A stretch of DNA of 64,000 bases from DATJPD01 sp035506575 (GCA_035506575.1 DATJPD010000174.1:62001-126000), one strand, 5' to 3'. Positions 1-8,542 are shown, counted from the stretch's first letter. Notes: generated by a model not told the origin, from the sequence alone. A program made the numbers and translations.

Positions 1-502
1 ACACGTGGTCGCCGATGCGTCCGACCCGCACGAGGCCGGGCGCCCAGTCCGGCTCGCTCGACACGGTGTGAAAATAGGTGCTGCCCTTCACCGGGTCGGC
101 ACCGGGGTCGGCCAGCGCCTGGTGCGCGACGCGTTGCGCCATCTCCCAGGCGGCTTCGTCACGCGGCCATTCCTGGACGACTTTCGGGTCCCGGGTCCAT
201 GCGAAGTTGCCGGATTTGAAGACGACGTCGCAGATCGTGGGCAGATCGCTGGTCTCGTAACGGTTCAGCGTGACATGCGCCACCGCGAGCTGACCTTCGA
301 TCGGCTGATTGCGCGCCTCGCGATAGACGTTCAAGGCAAGGCACAGCAGGTCGCTGCCCGAGATGTGCTCCTCTTTGGGCGCTGCCATCGCCGGCGCGAT
401 CGCGAGCATCGCCGCGATGCTCCCGCAGATCGCCAGCACCCTCAGCCGCGTGCAGCTGGGCGGGCGTGCGCCATCTACGGAACATGCGCCACGTCGGGTC
501 AC
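1..502 (-). CDS. SleB-type cell wall hydrolase, C-terminus beyond window edge
   Basis: The gene runs off the left edge, so about 167 codons are visible. From a GTG start preceded by GGAGAG, the product has a hydrophobic signal segment ending in an AMA-A type cleavage site. The SleB/Hydrolase_2 fold follows: the segment VYREARNQPIEGQLAV carries the Glu expected to be catalytic, followed by HVTLNR and a conserved Cys. Members cleave peptidoglycan glycan strands in the periplasm, for example as lytic transglycosylase-like or spore-cortex-lytic enzymes. The family call is firm; the cellular role (envelope remodelling) is inferred. It lies 74 bp downstream of a small same-strand gene and may share its transcript. 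Confidence 0.85.
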   Translation of the reverse strand, partial: MTRRGACSVDGARPPSCTRLRVLAICGSIAAMLAIAPAMAAPKEEHISGSDLLCLALNVYREARNQPIEGQLAVAHVTLNRYETSDLPTICDVVFKSGNFAWTRDPKVVQEWPRDEAAWEMAQRVAHQALADPGADPVKGSTYFHTVSSEPDWAPGLVRVGRIGDHV

Positions 503-576
503 GGCTGTCTCTCCAGATCCATGCCCTTCGAAACGAAAAAATGAGCCGAGGGTTCCCCTTTCTGCCGCGCCGGCGG

Positions 577-759
577 TCAGCTCGGGAACGCCGTTTCGAC
601 GGCCGAGATGACCAGCGCGATGGTCTTGTCGCGGCCGACGCCCTCGCAGGACTTGATGGCGCGGATGACGGGATCGAAGAGCTCCTCCGAGCCTGGACGG
701 ACGCCGCGTGCAGCGGCAGGTGTTGCGCGCTGGTTGGCCGCTTCATGCGTCGTGATCAT
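577..759 (-). CDS. Small hypothetical protein, 60 aa, downstream of otsA
   Basis: This small frame starts with ATG behind a strong AGGAGG at ideal spacing, 15 bp after the end of the trehalose-phosphate synthase-like gene on the same strand, so it is probably co-transcribed. The product has no signal peptide or membrane segment. Its C-terminal half (ELFDPVIRAIKSCEG) looks like a small soluble helical fold. I do not recognise the family. The ribosome binding site and operon position are the main reasons to believe it. Confidence 0.55.
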   Translation of the reverse strand: MITTHEAANQRATPAAARGVRPGSEELFDPVIRAIKSCEGVGRDKTIALVISAVETAFPS

Positions 760-774
760 GGGAGCCTCCTGCCG

Positions 775-2217
775 TTAGGCCGCGCGCGCCTGCGCACGGC
801 TCGCCGCCGGTTGGGCGGCCAGATCGTTGATGCCGGTCCGCGCGAGCGTCGCGCGATGGGCCAGCGCCAAGGCGGCGACATAGCTCTGATGCCATTGCAC
901 GGCATCGTGATGGAGAAGCTTCACGATCATGCGGCGCCAGCGATCCTGTCGCTCGGCGAGCGGCATGCGGAGCGCGGCGCGCAACGCCTGGGTCATCGCG
1001 GCGGCATCGCCGGGGTCGACGAGAAGGGCCTCGGTGAGCAGCTCGGCCGCACCCGCGAAGCGCGACAGGATCAGCGCGCCGGGATCCGCTGGGTCCTGTG
1101 CCGCGACATATTGCTTGGCGGTCAGGTTGACGCCGTCGCGCAACGGGGTTGCGAGTCCCACGCGGCCGAGCCGGTACAGGGCCGCGAGCGAGCTTTGCGG
1201 AAGCTTGGCAAAGATGTCGAGGACTGGCATCCACCCGCGCGTCAGATGCCGGGCGTTGATCCGCTCGACCAGCGCCTGCTGGTCCATGCGCAGTTCCAGA
1301 TAGCCCGGCACCAGTGGCCGCGACGGCAAGGTGACCTGGACCATCGTGGAGGCGCCTCGATACTCATGCGCTTGATCAAGGAGGCTTTCATACGCGCGCA
1401 GCCGCTCGAGCAGGCCCTTTGTGTAGTCGAGCCGGTCGACGCTGATGATCGCCGGCCGCCCTTGCACCGATTGTGCGAGGCGCCGCGTCCGGGCGGCCGT
1501 CTCGTTGCCGGCGGCTGCTGCCATATGGAGACGCGTGTGGAGGCCGACCGGGAACACGCCGGTGGCGGGGATCGCGCGCGGGCCGGCGGCGCGGCTTCCG
1601 GTGCAGAAGCGTCCGGATGCCGCGCGCATGAAGTCGTCGAAATTCCGCGCGTCGCGATGGGTCTGGAACCCGATCAGGTCGTACGCGGCGAAGTCGCTGA
1701 CGAATTTCTTGTGCCAGGGCCAGGCCAGCAATCCGCGCGGCGACGGAAACGGCACGTGCAGGAACAGCCCGATCGCGTTTCTCACGCCCGCCTGCCGCAG
1801 CAATGCCGCGAGCGGGATCAGGTGATAATCGTGGATCCAGATGCGATCGTCGCCGCGCAGCAGCGGCGCGAGGTGCTTTGCGAACTCCGCATTGACCGCC
1901 CGGTAGAAGGCGAGGTCCTCGGCTTGGAAGCGAACGCGGTCCGGCATGTCGTGCAGCAGCGGCCACAGCGTGCCGTTGGCGAAGCCGTTCAGATGGCCCT
2001 CGTAGTGGGCAGCAGTCAGATCGACGCCGACGAAGTTGAGCGCGCGCCCGATGCCGCCCGCAGACATCGCGTACGGAGTGCAACGGTCCGAGAGGCGTCC
2101 GCTCCAGCCGAACCAGAGAACGCGCTCGTCCTCGACGCCGGCGATGCCGACGGCGGCAGGGCTGGCGGTCGAGACCAGCGGGACCCGATTTGAGACGATG
2201 ACGAGTCTGTCAGCCAT
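775..2217 (-). CDS. otsA: Trehalose-6-phosphate synthase family (GT20)
   Basis: The 480-residue product matches retaining GT20 glycosyltransferases, which make trehalose 6-phosphate from UDP-glucose and glucose 6-phosphate in the cytoplasm. Visible landmarks are the N-terminal VIVSNRV strand, WFGWSG, HDYHLIP around 129-135, HVPFP at 154-158 and DRLDYTKG at 261-268. ATG at 2217 is chosen because it sits directly before VIVSNRV and follows GGGGGA; an upstream in-frame extension has no family resemblance. The Gly-Gly loop that normally follows SNR (AGGL in E. coli OtsA) reads SPAAVG here, so sugar specificity could differ. No otsB phosphatase lies nearby. A stress or osmoprotection role is inferred from the family. 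Confidence 0.85.
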   Translation of the reverse strand: MADRLVIVSNRVPLVSTASPAAVGIAGVEDERVLWFGWSGRLSDRCTPYAMSAGGIGRALNFVGVDLTAAHYEGHLNGFANGTLWPLLHDMPDRVRFQAEDLAFYRAVNAEFAKHLAPLLRGDDRIWIHDYHLIPLAALLRQAGVRNAIGLFLHVPFPSPRGLLAWPWHKKFVSDFAAYDLIGFQTHRDARNFDDFMRAASGRFCTGSRAAGPRAIPATGVFPVGLHTRLHMAAAAGNETAARTRRLAQSVQGRPAIISVDRLDYTKGLLERLRAYESLLDQAHEYRGASTMVQVTLPSRPLVPGYLELRMDQQALVERINARHLTRGWMPVLDIFAKLPQSSLAALYRLGRVGLATPLRDGVNLTAKQYVAAQDPADPGALILSRFAGAAELLTEALLVDPGDAAAMTQALRAALRMPLAERQDRWRRMIVKLLHHDAVQWHQSYVAALALAHRATLARTGINDLAAQPAASRAQARAA

Positions 2218-2458
2218 TCGATCCCCCGTGCGCCCGGTGCGTCGATGATGCGCCGCCCGGATGTCGGTTCCGCAGAAGACGAGTGCCGGAACCACTGCAT
2301 GTTGTACGAGAACGTGGCCTGACCCGGCCGTGACCAAGCGGAAACAAGCTTAGGACCCGCAGTAGCACGCCGATATCGGGAGGAGTCCCGAGAGCTTCGC
2401 TGGAATTTATGGAGAAGCCGGGCGTTTTATGCCCAATTTGGGCGCGCGGCTATCGAAG

Positions 2459-2476
2459 TTGCGCAGATCTGCGCAA
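2459..2476. promoter_or_regulatory. Perfect 18-bp palindrome, possible operator
   Basis: TTGCGCAGATCTGCGCAA reads the same on both strands with no spacer. It lies 18 bp beyond the stop codon of the LuxR-type regulator and about 240 bp upstream of the otsA start. It lacks a T-run on either side, so it is a poor intrinsic terminator. A dimeric repressor site acting on otsA is possible; nothing in the sequence proves it. Confidence 0.35.
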
Positions 2477-2494
2477 ATTGCAGGCGTCTGTGGA

Positions 2495-3148
2495 TTATTC
2501 TTCCGGCGAGACGAGCCCGTGCCGGATCGCGTAGCGCACCAGGCCCGCGAGATCGTGGATGTCGAGCCGCTCCATCAGGCTCGCGCGATGCGATTCGATC
2601 GTCTTCACGCTCGCGTCGAGAAGCTGGGCGATTTCCTTGCTCGATTTCCCCTCGGCGATCAGCTGCAGGATCTCGCGCTGGCGCGGCGTTAGCTGCTCGA
2701 GCGAGCTCGTCTTGACCTCGGCCCGGTTGAGATACGCGTCGATGACGTGCTTGGAGATCGCGGGGCTCAGGAAAATCTCGCCGCGCGCGACCGACGCGAT
2801 CGCGAGCTCGAGCTCGTTGGGCGGCGAGCCTTTCAGCACGTATCCGGACGCACCCGCCCGCAGCGCCTGCAGCACGTAGCTTTCATTCGTATGCATCGAC
2901 AGCACGATCACCCGGACCTGCGGGAACTCCTTGACGATCCGGCGCGTCGCCTCGAGCCCGTTGAGCCCGGGCATCGAAATGTCCATCAGCACCAGATCCG
3001 GGCGTTGCTGCGTCACGAGCTCGAGCGCCTCGCGGCCGTTGCTCGCCTCGGCGATCACCTCGACGTCGGGAAAGTCGTCGATCAACGACCGCAGGCTGGC
3101 ACGGACGAGCCAGTGATCCTCGGTCAGCAGCAAACGCACGCGCGCCAT
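2495..3148 (-). CDS. NarL/FixJ-family response regulator, LuxR-type DNA binding
   Basis: The 217-residue protein has an N-terminal receiver (residues 1-120) and a C-terminal LuxR/GerE helix-turn-helix (about 148-210). The acidic pocket is E10-D11, the phospho-acceptor is D56 in LMDISMPG, and the switch lysine lies in YVLKGSP. The HTH block contains LTPRQREILQLIAEGKSSKEIA followed by VKTIESHRASLMERL, typical of this family. It is divergent from a hybrid histidine kinase across a 388-bp gap. Kinase and regulator could therefore be partners, but this is inference from position only. Target genes are unknown. Confidence 0.93.
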   Translation of the reverse strand: MARVRLLLTEDHWLVRASLRSLIDDFPDVEVIAEASNGREALELVTQQRPDLVLMDISMPGLNGLEATRRIVKEFPQVRVIVLSMHTNESYVLQALRAGASGYVLKGSPPNELELAIASVARGEIFLSPAISKHVIDAYLNRAEVKTSSLEQLTPRQREILQLIAEGKSSKEIAQLLDASVKTIESHRASLMERLDIHDLAGLVRYAIRHGLVSPEE

Positions 3149-3536
3149 GTCACACCCGAGAGCTCAGGATCAGAACCGCTGTCGCCCGTGATGCGGAATT
3201 CCCCACCCTGATACCCCTCACAGTCGGCAAGCCTGTCGATCTAGTGGAACGATCCCCCACGTGATCGGATCGCGCCCAGTCGGCTTGTCTGGCTGAGGCG
3301 AATCAGGTCCGGCGCCCCCACGCCGCATTGAAGATCAGAAAAGCATAGTCTTACGGGAATGGCTAGCCCTCCGGGTAACTCGGAGCTGTGCGGCATATCT
3401 GTCGCATTCCATACATTCCCGGGCACTTCTCAGGGTTTCACCTGATAAGCATGGGACGGGCCCGTGACTATTATGGTCCGCTCCCTGGGGGTGGATACCC
3501 AGCCCTGAGGTCAGAGCGGCGTTGGGGCAGGTGCAC
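3149..3536. other. 388-bp divergent intergenic region
   Basis: This gap separates the leftward response regulator from the rightward hybrid kinase and must hold both promoters. I see short direct and inverted fragments such as CTGGGGGTGGATACCCAG near 3484-3502, but no convincing terminator, riboswitch or coding frame with a ribosome binding site. It is noticeably less GC-rich around 3340-3420, which suits promoter DNA. Confidence 0.4.
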
Positions 3537-5603
3537 ATGCTTGACGATCCATACGAGCCTCGAGCCGGAGGGGGGTGCCGCGCAGAGGGTGCCCCGTCCG
3601 CAACACCGGCGCCGGACTGGGTCGATCCGGCACGGGTGATCCGGGCCAATATCCTCCTGGTCGACGACGAGCCGACGAATCTCTCTGCGCTCACCGGGAT
3701 GCTCGAGCCCCTGGGGCAGAACATCGTCTCGGTCCCGTCCGGCGCCGATGCTTTGCGCCGGCTGCTCGACGACGAGTTCGCCATCATCCTCGTCGATGCG
3801 CAGATGCCGGACATGGATGGATATGAGCTGCTGGCCCGGATCCGGCAACGCGATCGCACGCGCGATCTGCCGGTCATCTTCATCAGCGCGTCCAGCACCG
3901 GCGACAAGGACATCTCCCGGGCCTACGCGATGGGCGCCGTCGACTACGTGTTCAAGCCCGTGGACCCCGTCGTCTTGCGGGCCAAGGTGTCGGTCTTCGT
4001 CGAGCTCTACAAGAGGACGGAGGCGGTGCGCCGCCACGAGCGCGCCCTGCGCCAGATCGAAGAGCGGCAGGCGCTGATCATCCGCTCGCTGCCGATCGCG
4101 TTGTACACGGCGGACCTGAACGGAGGCTTCGACGGACCGCGGTTCCTGAGCCAAGGCATTGCGGCCGCCGTCGGCTTCGAGCCCTCCGAATTCGTGCGCG
4201 ATCCGACGCTGTGGCCTGCGCGCATCCATCCCGCCGATCGCGAGCACGTCCTCTCCCACGTCGCTTCGATCGCGACATCGGGGTCGATGTCGATCGAATA
4301 CCGGTGGCGTTGCGGCGACGGCTCGGAAAAGGTGTTCCTGGACCAGGCGGTGCTTATCCGGGACGAGGCGGGCCGGCCGTGCGAGGTTCTCGGCACCTGC
4401 CTTGACGTGACCTACCGCCGTCAGCTCGAGCAGCAGCTCGCGCACTCGCAGAAGATGGAAGCGATCGGCCAGCTCACCGGCGGCATCGCGCACGACTTCA
4501 ACAACATGTTGAGCGTGATCATCTGGAACCTGGACGTCGTGACGCGTTCGCTCAAAGGCACGGGCAAGCTGCACGAGCGCTCCCAGATGGCGCTGAACGG
4601 CGCGCTCAATTGCGCCGAGCTGATCCGGCAGCTTCTCGCCTTCGCGCGCCACCAGCCGCGCCAGCCCAAGGTGATCCAGATCTCAGAGCTGGTGCCGCGC
4701 ATGGCCAAGATGCTGAGCCCGGTGCTCGGCGAGCGGATCAAGGTCGGGGTCAGCCTGGTCGACGGCATATGGCCCGTCTTCGCCGATCCGGCCCAGGTCG
4801 AATCCATCCTGCTCAATCTCGCCATCAACTCGCGCGATGCGATGCCCGACGGCGGCACCTTGATCATCGAGTGCGCGAATATCCATCACGACAGCCCCGA
4901 TCTCGATCCCGCACCGGGGGAGTACGTGACCCTGTCGGTGAGCGACACCGGCGTGGGAATGCCGCAGGAGGTGCTCGACCGCGCGTTTGAGCCGTTCTTC
5001 ACGACCAAGGAATCTGGAAAGGGCAGCGGGCTCGGCCTGAGCATGGTCTACGGCTTCGCCAAGCAGTCGGGTGGGCATGTGACCATCGACAGCAAGGTCG
5101 GTCTCGGCACCACGGTCCGCATCTACCTGCCGCGCGCCGACGCCGCACACGCGGCCGCGGAGGCGGATTGGGACGCCGAGCCGGACCTGATCGAGGCCAG
5201 CCAGACGATCCTCGTGGTCGAGGACGACGATGACGTGCGCGCGGTCACCGTCGCCCGGCTGCAAGACCTGGGCTATACGGTGTTCGAGGCGGACGGAGCC
5301 ACGCGCGCGCTTGAGATACTTCGCGGCACCGCTGCGATCGACCTTCTGTTCACGGATGTGGTGATGCCCGGCGGCATGAGCGGTCTCGAGCTTGCCCAGC
5401 AGGCGTGCGAAATGCGCCCCGGCGTGAAGGTGCTCTACGCCTCGGGCTATGCGTCCTCATTCCACGCCGCCCGCCACGTGAACGGCGAACTGCTGCAAAA
5501 GCCCTATGGGGATCGAGACCTGCGTGCCGCCCTCAGCCGCGTGTTCGGGGGGACCGCCACCGGCGCCGGAGAGTTGCCGCGCGCCGCCTCCGGGATCATC
5601 TGA
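3537..5603 (+). CDS. Hybrid histidine kinase, REC-PAS-HisKA-HATPase-REC
   Basis: The product is about 688 residues and soluble, with no membrane segments. The order is receiver 1 (about 33-150, phospho-acceptor D87 in LVDAQMPDMDG), PAS (about 185-300), HisKA with H319 in GGIAHDFNN, a HATPase with N box INSRDAM and G boxes SDTGVGM and GSGLGLSMVYG, and receiver 2 (about 560-680, D607 in FTDVVMPGG). The C-terminal layout resembles FixL/NtrB-like sensory hybrids. ATG at 3537 is preferred, with GGGGCAGG upstream; TTG at 3522 is in frame but less likely. It is divergent from the LuxR-type regulator, a plausible output partner. The N-terminal receiver suggests it is itself a relay node. Confidence 0.92.
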   Translation: MLDDPYEPRAGGGCRAEGAPSATPAPDWVDPARVIRANILLVDDEPTNLSALTGMLEPLGQNIVSVPSGADALRRLLDDEFAIILVDAQMPDMDGYELLARIRQRDRTRDLPVIFISASSTGDKDISRAYAMGAVDYVFKPVDPVVLRAKVSVFVELYKRTEAVRRHERALRQIEERQALIIRSLPIALYTADLNGGFDGPRFLSQGIAAAVGFEPSEFVRDPTLWPARIHPADREHVLSHVASIATSGSMSIEYRWRCGDGSEKVFLDQAVLIRDEAGRPCEVLGTCLDVTYRRQLEQQLAHSQKMEAIGQLTGGIAHDFNNMLSVIIWNLDVVTRSLKGTGKLHERSQMALNGALNCAELIRQLLAFARHQPRQPKVIQISELVPRMAKMLSPVLGERIKVGVSLVDGIWPVFADPAQVESILLNLAINSRDAMPDGGTLIIECANIHHDSPDLDPAPGEYVTLSVSDTGVGMPQEVLDRAFEPFFTTKESGKGSGLGLSMVYGFAKQSGGHVTIDSKVGLGTTVRIYLPRADAAHAAAEADWDAEPDLIEASQTILVVEDDDDVRAVTVARLQDLGYTVFEADGATRALEILRGTAAIDLLFTDVVMPGGMSGLELAQQACEMRPGVKVLYASGYASSFHAARHVNGELLQKPYGDRDLRAALSRVFGGTATGAGELPRAASGII

Positions 5604-5678
5604 GGGCCTCGCCCGGTCCCAGGCCCAAAACGCGAGACCGTTAACGACGGCGCAGGATCGCCGCAATCGCCGCGTGTA

Positions 5679-5697
5679 GTGATCGGCGGTCGATCAC
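5679..5697. promoter_or_regulatory. Inverted repeat GTGATC-N7-GATCAC
   Basis: Two perfect 6-bp half-sites with a 7-bp spacer lie 62 bp upstream of the methyltransferase start and after the kinase stop. Spacing of half-site centres is 13 bp, somewhat more than one helical turn. It could be an operator or a weak hairpin; there is no T-run. Confidence 0.25.
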
Positions 5698-5758
5698 ACC
5701 GGGCGAAGCCGCCCTCTGCCGGATGCGGCGGGGTGGTGCCGTGGGATGGGGGAAGTCC

Positions 5759-6478
5759 ATGATCCTTCAGGGAAATCTTCGGCGCGTGTGCGAGCATGCC
5801 GGGCGCGCGCAGCGGGTATTGGCGGTCGGTGCCGCCGACGGCCTGCTGCATGCCGCGACGCACGTCATCGACGGCGGTCCCTACGAGGCGGCGGGCAGCC
5901 CTGTTGATCCGCACAACCGCCGCCGCTCCTTGCCGGCGACGTGGATCGAAGCCGACATCTGCGTCACCCCCTGGCCCTATCCGGACAAGTATTTCGATTT
6001 TTCCTTCTGCTCGCACGTGCTGGAGGACGTGCGCGATCCGCTGGCAGTGCTGCGCGAGATCAGCCGCGTATCGCGCGCCGGCTACGTCGAGACGCCGAGC
6101 CGTGCGCGGGAAAGCTTCGTTGCCGCGAGCCATCCACGGCTATCCGCCTGGCTGGGGAGGATGCCCATGGTCGGCTTTCCCAATCACCGGTGGTACGTGG
6201 AAAATGTCGAGGGGCAGTTCCGTTTCCTCGCCAAGACGGCCGAGACGACCGCCTCGCCGGATTATGTGCTCTCGCGGCGCGAGCTCGGCCGCGATCTGAC
6301 GGAGGACGAGAGTGGGCTTGGCGTGTTCTGGAGCAACCGCATCGACGGCCGCGAGATCGCGGTCTCGAACCCGCGCGAGCTCGGCTACGAAATGCGCGGT
6401 TTCAAGCAGCGGATCCTGTACCGGCTGCGCTCGTCCGACCGGCGCTTCGAGCATCTCGACGACGCGCGCGCTGCATAA
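5759..6478 (+). CDS. Class I SAM-dependent methyltransferase-like protein
   Basis: The 239-residue product shows the Methyltransf_11 pattern: an early RVLAVGAADGLLH glycine-loop substitute, an acidic strand (WIEADIC), then PDKYFDFSFCSHVLEDVRDPLAVLREISRV, the usual post-motif II segment (SHVLEHV...L.E..RV). The glycine loop is weaker than canonical GxGxG, so SAM binding should be treated as likely rather than certain. ATG at 5759 has GGGGGAAG upstream; a longer frame from 5723 lacks one. The C-terminal third, with WYVENVEG and FWSN motifs, may define substrate binding. Such proteins often act on sugars or lipids, but the substrate is unknown. Confidence 0.7.
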   Translation: MILQGNLRRVCEHAGRAQRVLAVGAADGLLHAATHVIDGGPYEAAGSPVDPHNRRRSLPATWIEADICVTPWPYPDKYFDFSFCSHVLEDVRDPLAVLREISRVSRAGYVETPSRARESFVAASHPRLSAWLGRMPMVGFPNHRWYVENVEGQFRFLAKTAETTASPDYVLSRRELGRDLTEDESGLGVFWSNRIDGREIAVSNPRELGYEMRGFKQRILYRLRSSDRRFEHLDDARAA

Positions 6479-6561
6479 GATCTGCTTCCCGGGCCCCTCT
6501 CTCGAAAGACGCGGCTGATTGGCCTATGCTGCCCGCCGCGTCGGCGGGGGAGGGAGCACGC

Positions 6562-7461
6562 ATGGCCGATAAGAGCAGCGGGAACATTGTCGTCAGCCTT
6601 GGGACCGCAACCCCGGGCGGCGGCTTTCCCCTCTATGGCGCCGCGGTGATCGACGCCCTGCGCGAGGTCGATCCGTCGCTTACGATCGAGCCGCGAAATA
6701 CCAAGGGAAGCACCGAGAACGTGCCCTTGCTCGAGGCTGGGCGGCTCGATCTGGCGCTCGTCCAGGGTGAGGTCGCCTACGAGGCGTTGTCGGGAATCGG
6801 CCGTCCGCCCGCCGAACTCAAGATCCTGGCCGCCATGTATTCGACCGCGGGGATGTTCGTGGTGCGCGCCGACAGTCCAGCGCGCGCGATCGGCGATCTT
6901 CGCGGAAAGCCCGTGGCGTTCGGTGCCGCCGGTTCGGGCCTGGTGATTCTCGCGCGATATGTGCTCGACGGCCTCGGGCTCGACCGGGATGCGGATTTCA
7001 AAGCCGTGTATCTCGAGAAGGCCGGCGATGGGTCGGCGATGGTCCTGGACGGGCGCGTCGCGGCGCTATGGGGCGGCGGCATCGGCTGGCCTGGATTCGC
7101 CACCGTGGCTGCAAGCCCGGGCGGCGCCAGGTTCATCGCGCCGGACGCCGCTGAGTCGGCGCGTATTCGCGCGAAGCATGCATTTCTCAAGCCGCTGACC
7201 GTCGCCGCGGGCAGCTATCCGGGGCAGGCGACGCCGATCTCATCGGTAGGCTCGTGGAGCTTCATTCTTGTCAGGCCGAGCCTGGCCGACGAGACCGCAT
7301 ATCGCCTGGCCCGCGCCCTGCACACCGGCGAGGCGGCGCTCGCCCGGCGGCTCGATCAGGCGCGCGAAACCACCGCCGCGAACACCGTCGCGGCCGCGCC
7401 GCACCCCGACCTCATCCATCCGGGCGTGCGGCGCTATCTGCGCGAGATCGGCGCGCTCTAA
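6562..7461 (+). CDS. TAXI-family solute-binding protein, no signal peptide
   Basis: The 299-residue product matches TAXI-type TRAP solute-binding proteins: VVSLGTATPGGGFPLYGAAV at the start, STENVPLLEAGRLDLALVQG, an RADSPARAIGDLRGKPVAFG block and the late PGQATPISSVGSW. These normally bind carboxylates in the periplasm and feed a TRAP permease. Here the ATG at 6562, behind GGGGGAGGGAG, leads straight into the mature fold with no signal sequence, and no TRAP permease gene is adjacent. Either translation starts upstream, where the frame stays open, or the protein is cytoplasmic and has another binding role. It converges with and overlaps the small membrane gene by 4 bp. Confidence 0.8.
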   Translation: MADKSSGNIVVSLGTATPGGGFPLYGAAVIDALREVDPSLTIEPRNTKGSTENVPLLEAGRLDLALVQGEVAYEALSGIGRPPAELKILAAMYSTAGMFVVRADSPARAIGDLRGKPVAFGAAGSGLVILARYVLDGLGLDRDADFKAVYLEKAGDGSAMVLDGRVAALWGGGIGWPGFATVAASPGGARFIAPDAAESARIRAKHAFLKPLTVAAGSYPGQATPISSVGSWSFILVRPSLADETAYRLARALHTGEAALARRLDQARETTAANTVAAAPHPDLIHPGVRRYLREIGAL

Positions 7462-7568
7462 TAGTGGGAGTGGCGGTTTTCGCTGTGGGCAATCCACGCC
7501 AATGCCAGCGCGAACACCACGAAGCCCGCGATCGCGAGCGCGAGATACGCCGTTTCACCGTCCGACAT
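7458..7568 (-). CDS. 36-residue single-span membrane protein
   Basis: The ATG at 7568 follows a textbook AGGAGG. The product has a short polar N-terminus (MSDGETAY), one hydrophobic helix of about 20 residues (LALAIAGFVVFALALAWIA) and a polar, His-rich tail HSENRHSHY. A TTGAC-N4-ATCAA box lies 56-69 bp upstream on the coding strand. Size, topology and this box resemble small oxidase-associated membrane subunits such as CydX or CcoQ, though no oxidase genes are in view and I see no sequence match to either. A role in low-oxygen respiration or membrane-protein support is inference. Confidence 0.7.
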   Translation of the reverse strand: MSDGETAYLALAIAGFVVFALALAWIAHSENRHSHY

Positions 7569-7623
7569 GCAAACCCTCCTGGCTGAATAGGGCCAGGATG
7601 GCCGATGCGGCAGGTGCGATTCT

Positions 7624-7637
7624 TTGACGCAGATCAA
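7624..7637 (-). promoter_or_regulatory. FNR/FixK-type box upstream of the 36-aa gene
   Basis: TTGACGCAGATCAA matches the FNR/Anr/FixK consensus TTGAT-N4-ATCAA at 9 of 10 defined positions. It sits between the 36-residue membrane gene, whose start is 56 bp away, and the 3' end of the GNAT gene, so the small gene is its only sensible target. Distance and orientation suit activation. This suggests induction when oxygen is low. Confidence 0.6.
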
Positions 7638-7654
7638 ATCTGCGGCGTCAGAAA

Positions 7655-8542
7655 TCAACCGAGCTCGAACGAGGTCAGGCCGAAGACGCCGCGCAGCGGG
7701 ATGTTGGGTGCGGGGCCGGTATACATCCGCGCGGTCTCGAAGACCGGCTTCAGGCCGTGCTGCTCGGCGAGGCGCACGGCCGGGAGATTCGGCTCGGGCA
7801 CATCGATCGACAGGGCGGCACTGCCGGCCTTGGCGGCGAGGGCCGCGAACAGGGCTTCGGCCGTCGCTTCGTCGTCGGCGAACAGGGGACCGATCTTGAA
7901 GCCGCTGCGGCACGGCCGGATGACGCCGTACCCCGCGATTCGTCCGTCGCGGATCCAGGCGCGTGCCGTCGTCCCCGGCCGCGTGATCCAGAGGTGGAGG
8001 AAGGTCGGCCGCGGGGCGGGGAAGTGGCGCCGGTCGTACGCCTCGAGATCGGAAAACAGCACCCCGGTCATCGGCACGAGATGCCCGTCCGTCCGAGCTG
8101 CGGGCGGGTTATGGGGGGCCGTCCCCGTGTAGCGGATGTTGCGCCAGGCCAGGATGAAGCCCGACTTGGTGTAATTGCGCTGCTGGCCGATCACGCCGTC
8201 CAGCCCGACCTTGTAGCCGGCCAGGCGCCGCAGGCCGGCCCGCCAGGTCTTCAGGCCATAGCCGCGGCCGCGGAATTCGGGCTGGACGATGTAGAAGCCG
8301 AGAAAGGCGAAGTTCTCGGGGTAAGTCACCACCGAGATGGAGGAGATCGGCGTCCCGGCGCGTTCGCCGAGCAGAAAGCCGTCGGGGTCAGCGGCGTGGA
8401 AGCACTCGCCGTCGTGCCGGCCGGGATTCCAGCCCTCGTTTGCCGCCCAGTCGAGGACGATCTTCATCTCCTCGCGCGCCAAAACGCGGATGCTGAGATC
8501 GGCCGGGGCCCCTGTCTGCGCGCCTTCGTAGGGCATCTGCAT
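7655..8542 (-). CDS. GNAT-family N-acetyltransferase with C-terminal extension
   Basis: The roughly 295-residue protein holds an N-terminal GNAT fold with the acetyl-CoA loop in QPEFRGRGYGLKTW (pattern Q/RxxGxG/A) preceded by FLGFYIVQPEF. The second half (about 150-295, with ARAWIRDGRIAGYGVIRP) resembles the Acetyltransf_18 domain found in YitH-like proteins. It is expected to acetylate an amine using acetyl-CoA in the cytoplasm; substrate unknown. ATG at 8542 is chosen over an in-frame GTG at 8626 because homology begins after it, but its ribosome site is weak. The upstream promoter region is compact. Confidence 0.8.
   Translation of the reverse strand: MQMPYEGAQTGAPADLSIRVLAREEMKIVLDWAANEGWNPGRHDGECFHAADPDGFLLGERAGTPISSISVVTYPENFAFLGFYIVQPEFRGRGYGLKTWRAGLRRLAGYKVGLDGVIGQQRNYTKSGFILAWRNIRYTGTAPHNPPAARTDGHLVPMTGVLFSDLEAYDRRHFPAPRPTFLHLWITRPGTTARAWIRDGRIAGYGVIRPCRSGFKIGPLFADDEATAEALFAALAAKAGSAALSIDVPEPNLPAVRLAEQHGLKPVFETARMYTGPAPNIPLRGVFGLTSFELG

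Noticed and set aside
2218..2458. EcfG-type promoter (GGAAC-N16/17-CGTT) for otsA
   Set aside because: A GGAAC-like sequence is present, but the matching -10 element at the right distance was not found.
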